Source of the DNA: CBDCVO01 sp965223085
GTDB taxonomy: Bacteria > Pseudomonadota > Gammaproteobacteria > Ga0077536
Reading direction: 5' to 3'
Length of the DNA: 64,000 bases
Assembly: GCA_965223085.1 (NCBI GenBank)
Contig: OZ244981.1
Location: 3,782,001-3,846,000, forward strand
The notes beneath the pieces are model-generated. The model was not told where the DNA came from. It worked only from the letters and a program-made list of their open reading frames with translations, and ran no database searches. Shown here one piece after another: positions 1-8,339 of the stretch (positions are counted from its first letter, which is position 1; every line of letters begins with the position of its first letter). The position numbers and the translations under genes were made by a program.

Positions 1-1
1 A

Positions 2-382
2 ATCCCACTGACGCATCGACGAATCGCACAAACGGTGACGTTCGTGACTGCTAGCAGTGAAACTGCGAGCGACGCACTAGACTGGCAGGCGCTTGCGCGT
101 TTGCAAGGAACAGTCGTTTTCTACATGGGCGTTAGACGGATTCCGCTGATCAGTGAACGTTTGCAATATTTTGGTTGCAGCGGGCACACTCCCGTCGCGA
201 TCGTCGAACACGCAACCACAACAAACGAACGTATTTTTCGAACGAGCTTAGCCGAATTGCCGCAAGTGGCAGCAGCAGAGGGCGTTTCAACGCCGGCGTT
301 GATCATTTGTGGCGATGTAGCGAGTCTATACGATGACGCCGAGCCAAGCACCTTGATGACTATGCCCGCAAAAGTCGCCTAA
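2..382 (+). CDS. cobA: Uroporphyrinogen-III C-methyltransferase, C-terminal part (5' end outside window)
   Basis: The frame is open from base 2 and begins with IPLTHRRIAQTVTFVTA, the LTHR...vtfvT segment of SUMT enzymes. It continues with TVVFYMGV, TPVAIVEHATT and PALIICGD, the usual C-terminal motifs of the tetrapyrrole methylase fold. SUMT transfers two methyl groups from SAM to uroporphyrinogen III to make precorrin-2 for siroheme or cobalamin. About 126 residues are visible, roughly half of a stand-alone SUMT. The missing N-terminus means it could equally be the CobA domain of a longer CysG-type siroheme synthase. A GTG at 35 is only an internal codon because homology continues upstream of it. 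The stop overlaps the convergent cyclase gene by four bases. Confidence 0.9.
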   Translation: MPLTHRRIAQTVTFVTASSETASDALDWQALARLQGTVVFYMGVRRIPLISERLQYFGCSGHTPVAIVEHATTTNERIFRTSLAELPQVAAAEGVSTPALIICGDVASLYDDAEPSTLMTMPAKVA

Positions 383-1290
383 GGGGTAAGTGAAAAAATT
401 CCGATCGGATCCGCGATCCCTTTCAAGTTAGCCTTACCGCAATAGAGTTTGACGAAAGCAAGGTCGCACTCGTCACGCTGCTCGAGTGCCGCAATAAAGT
501 CGCTGGAACCCAAGATTCGATCTCGTGTCGGGAGATCTTGTTCTAGCTTTTCAAAGCGATCAGCTTGGACACCTTCGATGCGAAAAGTAATGTTGACGTC
601 ATTTCCGTGAATGTCTTCCTCGGATGTCGCGATGCCCCAAGTTTCACCATGATGTAATGCAATACGATAGTGTATTGGTATATTGTTTGTCCGACTGTTC
701 CGGTGTTGAATACGTGCTTCCAGCTCGAATGAGGCGCGAAGGCCATGTCTGGGTTCGGCGAAAGTCACTAAAAAGCCGTCGCCCGTGCTTTTATAGAAGC
801 GTTTGCCAAATTCAGCTAAAACTGGCTCCGCTATTTGTTGTAGGCGCTGCTTTAAATGGTAGGCCATATGATCGTCTTCACTGGCGATCCGAGATGACTC
901 GCAAAGATCAAAAACAACGATCGTCTCTTCACGTTTCACCAGCGCGCCAGCAGGAATGATGACCGACTTGTCCCAGTTGTCCTCGTCCTGGTAGTCGATT
1001 CTAGCGACCCAATCTGCCAAGCGAACAATCGCCGGTAGTGTTAGCGCGGTTTTCTCAGTCACCCGCGTCCAGGACTTATCAACGCGAACATAGGTGCCGT
1101 TACGGGAGGAGTCCTCAATGTAATACTGGCCACCGCTGGAACTGAGCACTGCGTGCAGCCGGGAAATCCGATGGTGTTGAAGTACGATTTCATTATCAGC
1201 GGCGCGACCGATCTTGACCGTCGACTGTGAGAATGCATGATCACTGCGACCGCCGCGGACGAGATCGGTAAGGTTGATTTCCCATCCCAT
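379..1290 (-). CDS. FHA domain - class III adenylate/guanylate cyclase
   Basis: The 303-residue protein has an N-terminal FHA domain (about residues 20-90; GRAADNEIVL, RISRLHAVL and SSRNGTYV are the phosphopeptide-binding signature). A class III nucleotide cyclase domain follows at about 120-295. The first metal Asp is in VVFDLCESS, the second in KSTGDGFLVTF, and the transition-state Asn and Arg are in VNITFRI, so it looks catalytically competent. The Lys before TGDG is the usual purine-recognising position and favours ATP, but this is inference. No membrane segment or signal peptide is visible, so it is probably cytosolic and controlled by a phosphothreonine partner. It lies convergent to cobA. 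No Ser/Thr kinase is seen nearby. Confidence 0.85.
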   Translation of the reverse strand: MGWEINLTDLVRGGRSDHAFSQSTVKIGRAADNEIVLQHHRISRLHAVLSSSGGQYYIEDSSRNGTYVRVDKSWTRVTEKTALTLPAIVRLADWVARIDYQDEDNWDKSVIIPAGALVKREETIVVFDLCESSRIASEDDHMAYHLKQRLQQIAEPVLAEFGKRFYKSTGDGFLVTFAEPRHGLRASFELEARIQHRNSRTNNIPIHYRIALHHGETWGIATSEEDIHGNDVNITFRIEGVQADRFEKLEQDLPTRDRILGSSDFIAALEQRDECDLAFVKLYCGKANLKGIADPIGIFSLTP

Positions 1291-1354
1291 AAAGTGAGCG
1301 CACCAGATTAGTGTAGGCTAGAAAATACTCACGCTAACTATATGTTATTTAAAG

Positions 1355-1411
1355 AGGTTTGTGAACAGGTGTGCAAACCTTATGGGTTTCACTTAGGGTT
1401 TGTGCAAACCT
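1355..1411. repeat. Clustered inverted/direct repeats (ggtttg...caaacc) in the 304-base gap before the diguanylate cyclase
   Basis: Two inverted pairs lie side by side: aggtttg (1355-1361) with caaacct (1374-1380), and ggtttg (1397-1402) with caaacc (1405-1410). The 11-mer tgtgcaaacct occurs exactly twice, at 1370-1380 and 1401-1411, a 31-base period or about three helical turns. This is the form expected of a regulator array on one DNA face, or of two hairpins in a transcript. The rest of the gap (1291-1594) contains no convincing gene. Confidence 0.5.
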
Positions 1412-1594
1412 CACGAATAAGCTTGCCTCGGTGGCCGGCCGTAGCCCGGCTCGAATTGCATGAAGCCCGCGCAATGTCGGTTTAGTGGCGCCGCCAGCGG
1501 CCGCTATTAACAGCATGAAACTACCTTTGTTCGCTTGCACAGAGGCACGGTGCGAGCTTAGTCCCCGACGTTGCTACCGGAATTAATATAAGCG

Positions 1595-3103
1595 ATGTTG
1601 TTTTTTGGACCGTCGCTGCGACTTAGCTGTGCCCTGGCCCTCATTGCGGTCAGTGTACTGATGATCGCAGATATATTGGGATTATTTCCTGACAATCTCG
1701 CCTATGTACAAGAAGCGCGCAAGAGTACGGTGCTTACTGTCGGCGAGTCGATTAACGATCACATTGAACGGGGACGTTTCGCCGACCTGAATGAAATTTT
1801 GCCGCGCGCGATCCACGATCACGAACAATTGATCGGCATATCTGTACACCGGGGCGACGGCTCCTTATTGGCTCAGTCTGGAGATATCCCGGCTTGGGTT
1901 CATCAGAAAACCGAGTCTCCTAATCACGCCGTCGTCAACTTATATCGTGGCGAACGTTTTTGGGGTCAATTATCGTTTGCCTTTAAACCGTTTGCATCTA
2001 ACTCGCTACAGTCATTACTGCGTAGTCCTCTAGTGCGGGTCGCGCTGTTTTTAGGAACATTGACGTTTTTGATATATGAGTTGTATTTGCGCCGCGCACT
2101 CAACCATCTTGACCCCACAGCGGTCATGCCAGAGCGAGTCCGTACGATGATCGATGCGCTCGTTGAAGGTGTCGTGCTCATTGATCGCAGCGGACGGATC
2201 GTAATGGCAAACATATCTTTTGCGCGCAATCTCGATGCTCGTATCGAGGACTTACCTGGCAAGTCGCTGTCCGAGCTGGGCTGGCAGGGTCAGTCCCACG
2301 CGGCGCTCGCATATCCGTGGCAAAGTGCGCTCGAGTCCGGCATTGCGCAAGAAAATAAGTTACTTAGCTTAACTTTACCGCGGCGCGGAAAACGTCATTA
2401 TGCGATTAACGTCACACCTATTTTGGATGAGAAAAAGCATATCAAAGGTGCGTTAGCTACTTTCGATGATCAAACCGACGTGATGCTCACCAATGAGGAA
2501 TTGAAAAACGCGTTAACCAAGCTCGAGGCCCAGCAACAAGAAATAGAACATCAAAATGAAGAGCTGCGTAAATTAGCGACGCGAGATCCGTTGACAGGCT
2601 GTTTAAACCGCCGTGCATTTTTTGAAGTCTTTGAGAATGAATTCCAAGCAGCCGAGAATCGCGGCCAACCGCTATCGTGCATCATGTGCGATCTCGATTT
2701 TTTCAAACAGATCAACGATAACTACGGTCACTCGACAGGCGATCGCGTAATCCAGCACTTGTCACGAATCATCGATGAAACGATTCGTGAAAATGACTAT
2801 GTTTGCCGTTATGGTGGCGAAGAATTTTGCGTATTGCTGCCCGGCTTACTAGGCGACGCCGCAGCCACGGTAGCGGAACGCATACGGCTCAACGTCGAAT
2901 CCGAAGCAGCCGGCTTGCGCCTCACCGGCGACCGAAAAATTACCGCGAGTTTTGGCGTCAGCTCTTTGGGCTATGGCGCCGAGAATCTCGCCAACCTTAT
3001 TGATCAAGCTGATCGAGCGCTCTATATGGCGAAAGATGGCGGGCGCAATCAGGTCGTTCGCTATCGATCCGATGTGGATTTTCCGCAGCAGGTGAGCGCC
3101 TAA
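1595..3103 (+). CDS. Membrane-anchored PAS-GGDEF diguanylate cyclase
   Basis: The 502-residue protein probably makes cyclic di-GMP from two GTP. It has an N-terminal membrane helix (about 8-30), a periplasmic sensor stretch of about 115 residues, a second helix (about 148-168), a PAS-like domain (about 185-300; LVEGVVLIDRSGRIVMAN), a short coiled coil rich in Glu/Gln (about 300-330) and a C-terminal GGDEF domain. The active-site loop is RYGGEEF, an active variant. RxxD five residues upstream (RENDYVCRYGGEEF) is the inhibitory c-di-GMP I-site, so product inhibition is expected. The ATG at 1595 puts the first helix at the N-terminus. It follows the repeat cluster at 1355-1411, which may control it. 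Confidence 0.9.
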   Translation: MLFFGPSLRLSCALALIAVSVLMIADILGLFPDNLAYVQEARKSTVLTVGESINDHIERGRFADLNEILPRAIHDHEQLIGISVHRGDGSLLAQSGDIPAWVHQKTESPNHAVVNLYRGERFWGQLSFAFKPFASNSLQSLLRSPLVRVALFLGTLTFLIYELYLRRALNHLDPTAVMPERVRTMIDALVEGVVLIDRSGRIVMANISFARNLDARIEDLPGKSLSELGWQGQSHAALAYPWQSALESGIAQENKLLSLTLPRRGKRHYAINVTPILDEKKHIKGALATFDDQTDVMLTNEELKNALTKLEAQQQEIEHQNEELRKLATRDPLTGCLNRRAFFEVFENEFQAAENRGQPLSCIMCDLDFFKQINDNYGHSTGDRVIQHLSRIIDETIRENDYVCRYGGEEFCVLLPGLLGDAAATVAERIRLNVESEAAGLRLTGDRKITASFGVSSLGYGAENLANLIDQADRALYMAKDGGRNQVVRYRSDVDFPQQVSA

Positions 3104-3300
3104 GTCCGGCACATTCCCGGAGATGACACGCGGCGCTCGCGGCGCTGGTGCCACTTACTTGCTTGATGTCGGTGAATATTTCTTGTGTGATGACTAGCGC
3201 ATCGGAAAATGCACCTGGTAACGCCATCGTTCGCTACCGCGGCGCTCGCTCGATCAGCTTCCCCTGAGCTAGCATCCGCGGTCCTCGCGCCATATCAGGG

Positions 3301-4203
3301 CTAGGGATTTGACGCTTGCTCGCTTGATACTTGGCTGAAAGCGATACCCTGATCGAGCACCTCACATTTCAAACCGCCCGCGATCTGATGCTCGGGATTG
3401 GGCAGAGTTAACGTGGCGCGGTAAGTACCGCTGGCCGAATCAACCACTTGGTCAACTAATGAGACCGTCGCTTCATGTTCGGTATCGAGTTCTAGTGCAC
3501 GGATGCGCAACTGCTGGCCGGGTGTCACGGTTCCAAATGATTCGACCGAGAGGATCACTTCAACTTTCAAGGGATCGATCTTGGCGATCGTGAGGATCGG
3601 TTTATCCTGAACCAATTCGCCTGCACCGAGCAGCCTTTCAATCACAACCCCATCGATCGGGCTGCGGATATTGCGAATTTCTCGCAGACGTTTGGCGCGA
3701 TCGTACTCAATTTGTGCCACACGGCGTTTGTGGCGTGCATTTTCCAGTTGCTGAGCCGCGACTTGGTACTCCATGCGCGCATCCTGGTAGGCGTTACCCG
3801 GAATAGCGTGCTGCTCATACATTGCCTTAGCGCGCCTATATTTCTCTTTAAGTCGTGCCGTAAGTGTTTCATATTCAATGACTTCAGCACTAAATTGCGC
3901 CTGGACCGCAGCGACCCGCAAGTTGGTATCCTCGATAGTACTCTCCAGGCGCGCAACGATTTGATTCGCGCTCACGGGGGTCGCACGTTCGACGAGTATT
4001 TCTTCGATCAATCCAGCCACGGGGCTGCCCAAATCAATCGTTTCTGACGGCTCGATAAAACAAGAATACTGGCGTTGGGATTCACCCTCCGTGTGCCATT
4101 CACTAACCGTAGTGCCGGGTTGGTGCGCCACACCCTGGCCCAAAAACCCGGTTAGCATGAAAAACATGCACATCCGCTTCGTGCGGCAAACTTTAAGAAT
4201 CAT
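3301..4203 (-). CDS. Periplasmic adaptor (HlyD/RND membrane-fusion family)
   Basis: The 300-residue protein has an N-terminal hydrophobic segment (about 10-26) that looks like a signal peptide or anchor. It is followed by a biotinyl-lipoyl half-motif (SPVAGLIEEILVERATPV), a long helical hairpin (about 90-170, rich in Ala, Gln, Arg and Glu), the second lipoyl half (IRSPIDGVVIERLLGAGELV) and a beta-barrel domain. This is the standard membrane-fusion protein order bridging an inner-membrane transporter and TolC. It is somewhat short because the C-terminal proximal domain is reduced. It is the third and last gene of the minus-strand export set, 186 bases after the M50 fusion. No RND pump or ABC ATPase accompanies it. 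Confidence 0.85.
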   Translation of the reverse strand: MILKVCRTKRMCMFFMLTGFLGQGVAHQPGTTVSEWHTEGESQRQYSCFIEPSETIDLGSPVAGLIEEILVERATPVSANQIVARLESTIEDTNLRVAAVQAQFSAEVIEYETLTARLKEKYRRAKAMYEQHAIPGNAYQDARMEYQVAAQQLENARHKRRVAQIEYDRAKRLREIRNIRSPIDGVVIERLLGAGELVQDKPILTIAKIDPLKVEVILSVESFGTVTPGQQLRIRALELDTEHEATVSLVDQVVDSASGTYRATLTLPNPEHQIAGGLKCEVLDQGIAFSQVSSEQASNP

Positions 4204-4389
4204 AAGCTTAGTGTCCTACTAAAAAAATCGATGCCATCGCGACGATCGTGAGGCTAGTCTCGCCCCATATTGACTATTTCAAAGACTCTGAGAGGCGGCC
4301 GGCGTGCCGATCGCGGCGTTAATAAGTAGTCCTCTCTAATTGTCGGCAGTTGGCGATATTTTCTTGTGTCGCGAAGTGCTATCGACGTT

Positions 4390-6546
4390 CTAGGCCGCAA
4401 ATTTAGCCAGAAACGTACGCCGCAAAACTCGCCACAAACGTGCCGATAGGGGGGTGGCCGAATGTTCGAAGCGCACACGTGCGCGACCTTGAGCACGCAC
4501 ATCGTGCAAATGGGTGAGCGGCTTGATGTCCAATTGAAATACTTTCTCTAGGGGCACTAACTGCATCCCTGCGGCCGGGTCAATCGCTATATCGCCCCCT
4601 GCATATTGCGCCAGCGCGGGACTGGGCAGCGTATCGACGCTCGCGGGCGTTTCGCGAATAATTTGTCCCGGAACTTCACCGTTCGGGGTCTCCAGGATCC
4701 GTATCGAGACCGCGGTAACGTCTCCTTGCAGTTGCTCGAGGTTAGCTTCAGTCACTACGACCCGCACGATATAACCAGCAGGATCCGAAATATAGCCAAG
4801 CGCATCACCGCGTCGCAGAAAACGCCCTGGTTCGAGGTGGCGCTCGAGGGCTACAAAGCGGCCGTCACTGGGGCTAGTGATCGCTAAACGCTCGATCTGA
4901 TGCGTCGCCTCGGCGGCGTCGTCGAGTGCGCCGCGCAACGTCTCTTCAATTAGGCGGGCAGTTGCACGATCGCTACGGCGATTGGCGTCGAGTTCCGCAC
5001 TCAACGCATGAGTACGCGCCTGCTTGACGCGCAAGTCTTTATGAAGTTGATCGTTGCTGAGTTGCAGCAAAACTTCACCAGTAGAGACCTGTGCGCCCTC
5101 ATGTTTGCGTACCTCAGCGATGAAACCATCGACACCAGGACGTACGAAAGCACTATCGTTGAGCGTCACGATCCCAGTAGCGACGGTCGCATGAGGTAGG
5201 GGTACGGTAAAGAACGCCAAGCCCAAAACGCCGACGAGCACAGCACAACGCACGATGGTTTTGATGCGCTGCCAGGGCTTTAAGTGCTGGTCGGTCGCGA
5301 GGCTTAAAACGAAACGCATGATCGGAAAGATCGACTGCGCCACTACGACCCAGACGGCCAAGGCGATACCAAGAAAGAAGAATTTACCCGCCAGGTAGAT
5401 CGCGATTGAAAACAAAATAACCGTCCGATATAACATCGAGGCAATGCCATAGAGCAGCAACAATTTGCGCTCACTGCGGTGCACCGCGGCAGAGCGTCGC
5501 CGTTCTGGAAATCCCACTGCGCGCAATAATAAAGATGCCAGATAGAGCCGCGAACGTGCATATAAATTAGGTATCTCAAGGGCATCGGCCAAAACATAAT
5601 ATGCGTCGAAACGCATTAACGGGTTGCCATTGAAAAGCAGAGTCGAAAAGCCGCCGATCATCACAAAAGCGTATGCGGCAGAACGCAACATCCCGGGCTC
5701 AGAATTTATCCACATGACCAGGCCAAAACTCGCGAGCAGCAACTCGGTGGCCACGCCTACTGCGGCCACTCCCATACGATCATATTTATTCGAAAATTGC
5801 GCGGATGCGCTCGCATCGCAATACGGTACCGGGAAAAACACGAGGAACATGATGCCGAGTTCATGGACCTCACCACCACAGCACTTCACTGCCAGCGCGT
5901 GCGCCAGCTCGTGCGCGAGTTTGAGAACGATATAAACTACCGGAAACAACCACAGCGTATGTTCGAGCGCTAGTTGGCTCCGAAGATCACCGATTAACGC
6001 GCTACCGTGCTGGGCTGCCAGCGGCGCGGTGTACAGTAGCCATACGACGGTAGCTAACAACGCGAGGCGGTTGAAAAATAAACCTAGATGCGGCTCGCAA
6101 CGCCGCAATAGGGGTTCGGGGTCATACAAAGGCAACCGTAACGCAAGCATGCTCCAACGCCGCGACGGTGATTGACCGCGGCGTAACGATAGAAGCGCCT
6201 CGGGGATTGCGGTTGCGGGACTGAGATCGATGATCCCCGCGCGATAAAGTTCAATCACTGTCGCGGCAATCTCGTCTTCTGCAGAAGCACGGTCTAATGA
6301 TTCGTTGCTATGAACTAATCGCGATAGAGGCGTTGCGTTGTCGGGCGGGGCGAGAAGAAACTCGAAGTCTGCGGCAAGACGATAGTTGCGACCCGAACGG
6401 TCGTCGCCCACGACTAGCCAGCGATCGCCTCGAAAGTATTGGGTTGTGATGTTTTGCTCTGCCGCAAGTTGGGGACATAAGTCGGCTAGGGCATCCCAAA
6501 TTCGCGGCGCGACCTCGGGTTTATTCACGCGCCGAACCACTGCCAC
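4390..6546 (-). CDS. M50-type membrane zinc protease fused to a HlyD-like adaptor (YydH-like putative peptide zinc metalloprotease)
   Basis: The 718-residue protein starts with a wHTH/PqqD-like segment (about 1-110). A multi-spanning membrane domain follows with HELAH at 212-216, the HExxH zinc site of M50 site-2-type proteases, and a downstream NPLMRFDAYYVL in the place of the family's NPxxxxDG motif. Further helices precede a biotinyl-lipoyl/HlyD region (about 470-680; VRPGVDGFIAEVRKHEGAQV). Such proteins occur with HlyD and TolC partners and are thought to act in peptide export or maturation; the substrate is unknown. The start is GTG and overlaps the upstream adaptor gene by 22 bases, so the two are probably translationally coupled. 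Confidence 0.85.
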   Translation of the reverse strand: MAVVRRVNKPEVAPRIWDALADLCPQLAAEQNITTQYFRGDRWLVVGDDRSGRNYRLAADFEFLLAPPDNATPLSRLVHSNESLDRASAEDEIAATVIELYRAGIIDLSPATAIPEALLSLRRGQSPSRRWSMLALRLPLYDPEPLLRRCEPHLGLFFNRLALLATVVWLLYTAPLAAQHGSALIGDLRSQLALEHTLWLFPVVYIVLKLAHELAHALAVKCCGGEVHELGIMFLVFFPVPYCDASASAQFSNKYDRMGVAAVGVATELLLASFGLVMWINSEPGMLRSAAYAFVMIGGFSTLLFNGNPLMRFDAYYVLADALEIPNLYARSRLYLASLLLRAVGFPERRRSAAVHRSERKLLLLYGIASMLYRTVILFSIAIYLAGKFFFLGIALAVWVVVAQSIFPIMRFVLSLATDQHLKPWQRIKTIVRCAVLVGVLGLAFFTVPLPHATVATGIVTLNDSAFVRPGVDGFIAEVRKHEGAQVSTGEVLLQLSNDQLHKDLRVKQARTHALSAELDANRRSDRATARLIEETLRGALDDAAEATHQIERLAITSPSDGRFVALERHLEPGRFLRRGDALGYISDPAGYIVRVVVTEANLEQLQGDVTAVSIRILETPNGEVPGQIIRETPASVDTLPSPALAQYAGGDIAIDPAAGMQLVPLEKVFQLDIKPLTHLHDVRAQGRARVRFEHSATPLSARLWRVLRRTFLAKFAA

Positions 6547-8252
6547 CAGCGCAAAGATACCCAGGCACGAAAATCACGCGTCCATAAATCGATGCGAGGT
6601 GCGCGGTCTGCATCGATTTTGGCGATGCCGTACATGCCTGGCCGCAGCAATAGATCGACATCGAGAAGCCGGCCATAAGCGATGAAATGATTGCCCTGCT
6701 CGTCGCTTTCGTTTACCGCAGTGACGCGTTCGATCACGAATGCTAATGATTCATGCGGAAAGGCATTCAAGACGACTTTGCCGCTGGCGGCGACCGCCAT
6801 TCGGCGCACGGCGGTCTCTGGAACTTTTATTTTTAGACGATAGTGATCACCAGGAACGATAGTAAATAACATGTCGCCACGTTGCACTGGAGCCCCGAGA
6901 TGTTGCTCTAGATCACCACTAGTGATCATGCCTCCGAGCGGTGCCCGTAACTCTCGTTTCCCGAGCGTTGTCTCGACGAGATCGAGTTCCGCTTGCGCGT
7001 GTTGGACTTCGGCGTCCAACACCCGCAGCCTTGAGCGCTCCTGCCTCGCTGCCGCATCCCGCAAGGCTTTTTTGTTCCGCGCGCGCGTTGCGCGCCACTT
7101 TATGCGTTCCAATTCAAGGTCATCGGTCGCGAACGTCGCCAAAAGTTGATCTTTTTGCACGCGCTCACCCGCTATCACGTGAACTTCATCCAAAAACGCG
7201 TCCATTGGTGCGACGACGGTGCGTTCTACTGCGCCCTCAATCGTCGCCTGCGCTTTGATGTGATAAATGTTCGGGCTGAGCAAAAAAGCAGCAACTAAGG
7301 CCAATATTACGATCATGAACGGGCGCCGCAGTCGGGTGTACAGGCGGTTAGCGCGATAACGCCATTGCACCGATCGACCGAGTTCGTGACGGCCTACGTA
7401 GCGTAAGTACGGCGACAGCCGCGCGACAACATTAGCGATATTGACTGCCGCTGCCGTCGAGTGAGGCTGTCTACGACATTGAAATAAAATAACAACTCGA
7501 CGTCGCGCTGTGCAGGCAATCTCAGCGCCATAATAATCGTGATCACCGTTAGGATCGGGCCACTTGCGTAACTGGTGCGGCTCGACACGCTTCGTAGTTA
7601 CGATCGTTCGCATAACCTCCGCGAGCCTTGCTACGAGCGGTGCACGCGCATTGAGTTCTTCACCAACATCTGAGACCGCCGCGACGCGACAAGCACGACC
7701 GCCGGTATGCACCCCGATCGCCACGCGCACGGCGGGGGCGGCGCTCGCTGCGGCCGTGCACACACCGCGCAGGCGTGTCTTAAGCGGCGCATCATTAAAT
7801 AATGGTGCAAGGAGATCGACGGCCGTCGCTGGCGCTTTGTCGTCGCCCGCTAACTCACCGGCTGCAGCCTGGAGCTGCTTAACTATCGCGAGGGGTGGCG
7901 TGGTAAAGGCTTCGACAACGATCGCCACGCTTGCAAAGCGTTCCGTTACGGCGCCGAGCGGTACCGCGATAATGCGGCGCTCAGCTGCCAAGCGACAGGT
8001 CACCGATCGATTTTCAGTCGCCGCGTGCGCCAAGGCTTCAGCAACGCTCGCCGTGAGCTCAGCCGGAGCGGTCGGCGGTGTGATATCTATCTGATTATTA
8101 TGGTGGAACTTAAGGGCCACCAGGATTGCCCCGGGAATGTTACGGCGCTGACGCTCTAGCCACTCGAGGGGGCTTTCTGGCGTAACCGAGCATTGCTCAC
8201 TAGGGTCATCAGTAGACGCGTTCGACGCGCGGGTGGGGATTGACTGATTCAC
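6525..8252 (-). CDS. HlyD-family adaptor with a large N-terminal cytoplasmic domain
   Basis: The 575-residue protein has about 300 residues ahead of a single membrane helix (about 316-336; FMIVILALVAAFLLSP). The N-terminal part has a GAF-like alternation of strands and helices but no motif I can assign firmly. After the helix come a lipoyl half-site (VVAPMDAFLDEVHVIAGERV), a coiled hairpin, the second half-site (LRAPLGGMITSGDLEQHLG) and a barrel domain. A sensory domain facing the cytoplasm on an adaptor suggests that export is gated by an internal signal; this is inference. It is the first gene of the minus-strand trio and is divergent from the TolC-like gene. Confidence 0.85.
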   Translation of the reverse strand: MNQSIPTRASNASTDDPSEQCSVTPESPLEWLERQRRNIPGAILVALKFHHNNQIDITPPTAPAELTASVAEALAHAATENRSVTCRLAAERRIIAVPLGAVTERFASVAIVVEAFTTPPLAIVKQLQAAAGELAGDDKAPATAVDLLAPLFNDAPLKTRLRGVCTAAASAAPAVRVAIGVHTGGRACRVAAVSDVGEELNARAPLVARLAEVMRTIVTTKRVEPHQLRKWPDPNGDHDYYGAEIACTARRRVVILFQCRRQPHSTAAAVNIANVVARLSPYLRYVGRHELGRSVQWRYRANRLYTRLRRPFMIVILALVAAFLLSPNIYHIKAQATIEGAVERTVVAPMDAFLDEVHVIAGERVQKDQLLATFATDDLELERIKWRATRARNKKALRDAAARQERSRLRVLDAEVQHAQAELDLVETTLGKRELRAPLGGMITSGDLEQHLGAPVQRGDMLFTIVPGDHYRLKIKVPETAVRRMAVAASGKVVLNAFPHESLAFVIERVTAVNESDEQGNHFIAYGRLLDVDLLLRPGMYGIAKIDADRAPRIDLWTRDFRAWVSLRWWQWFGA

Positions 8253-8339
8253 GGGCTTTAATGAGCTTCTTATTGAAGTAAGATCTATAAATGTTTAATA
8301 TTAATAAATATTTAACGCTAAATCGGCCATAGGCTTGAA
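8253..8339. promoter_or_regulatory. Divergent AT-rich promoter region between adaptor operon and TolC-type gene
   Basis: Only 87 bases separate the two divergent starts. The segment around 8285-8320 is strikingly AT-rich (taaatgtttaatattaat), unlike the flanking genes, which suits overlapping promoters firing both ways. I cannot fix individual -35/-10 boxes. Confidence 0.4.

Noticed and set aside
1349..1540. A 63-codon minus-strand ORF and a REP-like word gtagcccggctcg in the gap before the diguanylate cyclase
   Set aside because: The ORF has no recognisable protein pattern or ribosome site, and the REP-like word has no matching second arm or second copy in the window.
2997..3227. A 76-codon minus-strand ORF between the diguanylate cyclase and the adaptor
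   Set aside because: It overlaps the cyclase end, has no homology I recognise and no ribosome site.
3129..3249. Twelve-base direct repeat cgcggcgctcgc at 3129-3140 and 3238-3249
   Set aside because: Simple GC-rich word, no target-site or element between the copies; likely chance.
7564..8094. A 176-codon plus-strand ORF opposite the adaptor gene
   Set aside because: Low-complexity Ala/Arg/Ser translation with no homology. The minus-strand adaptor has clear lipoyl motifs and a membrane helix.
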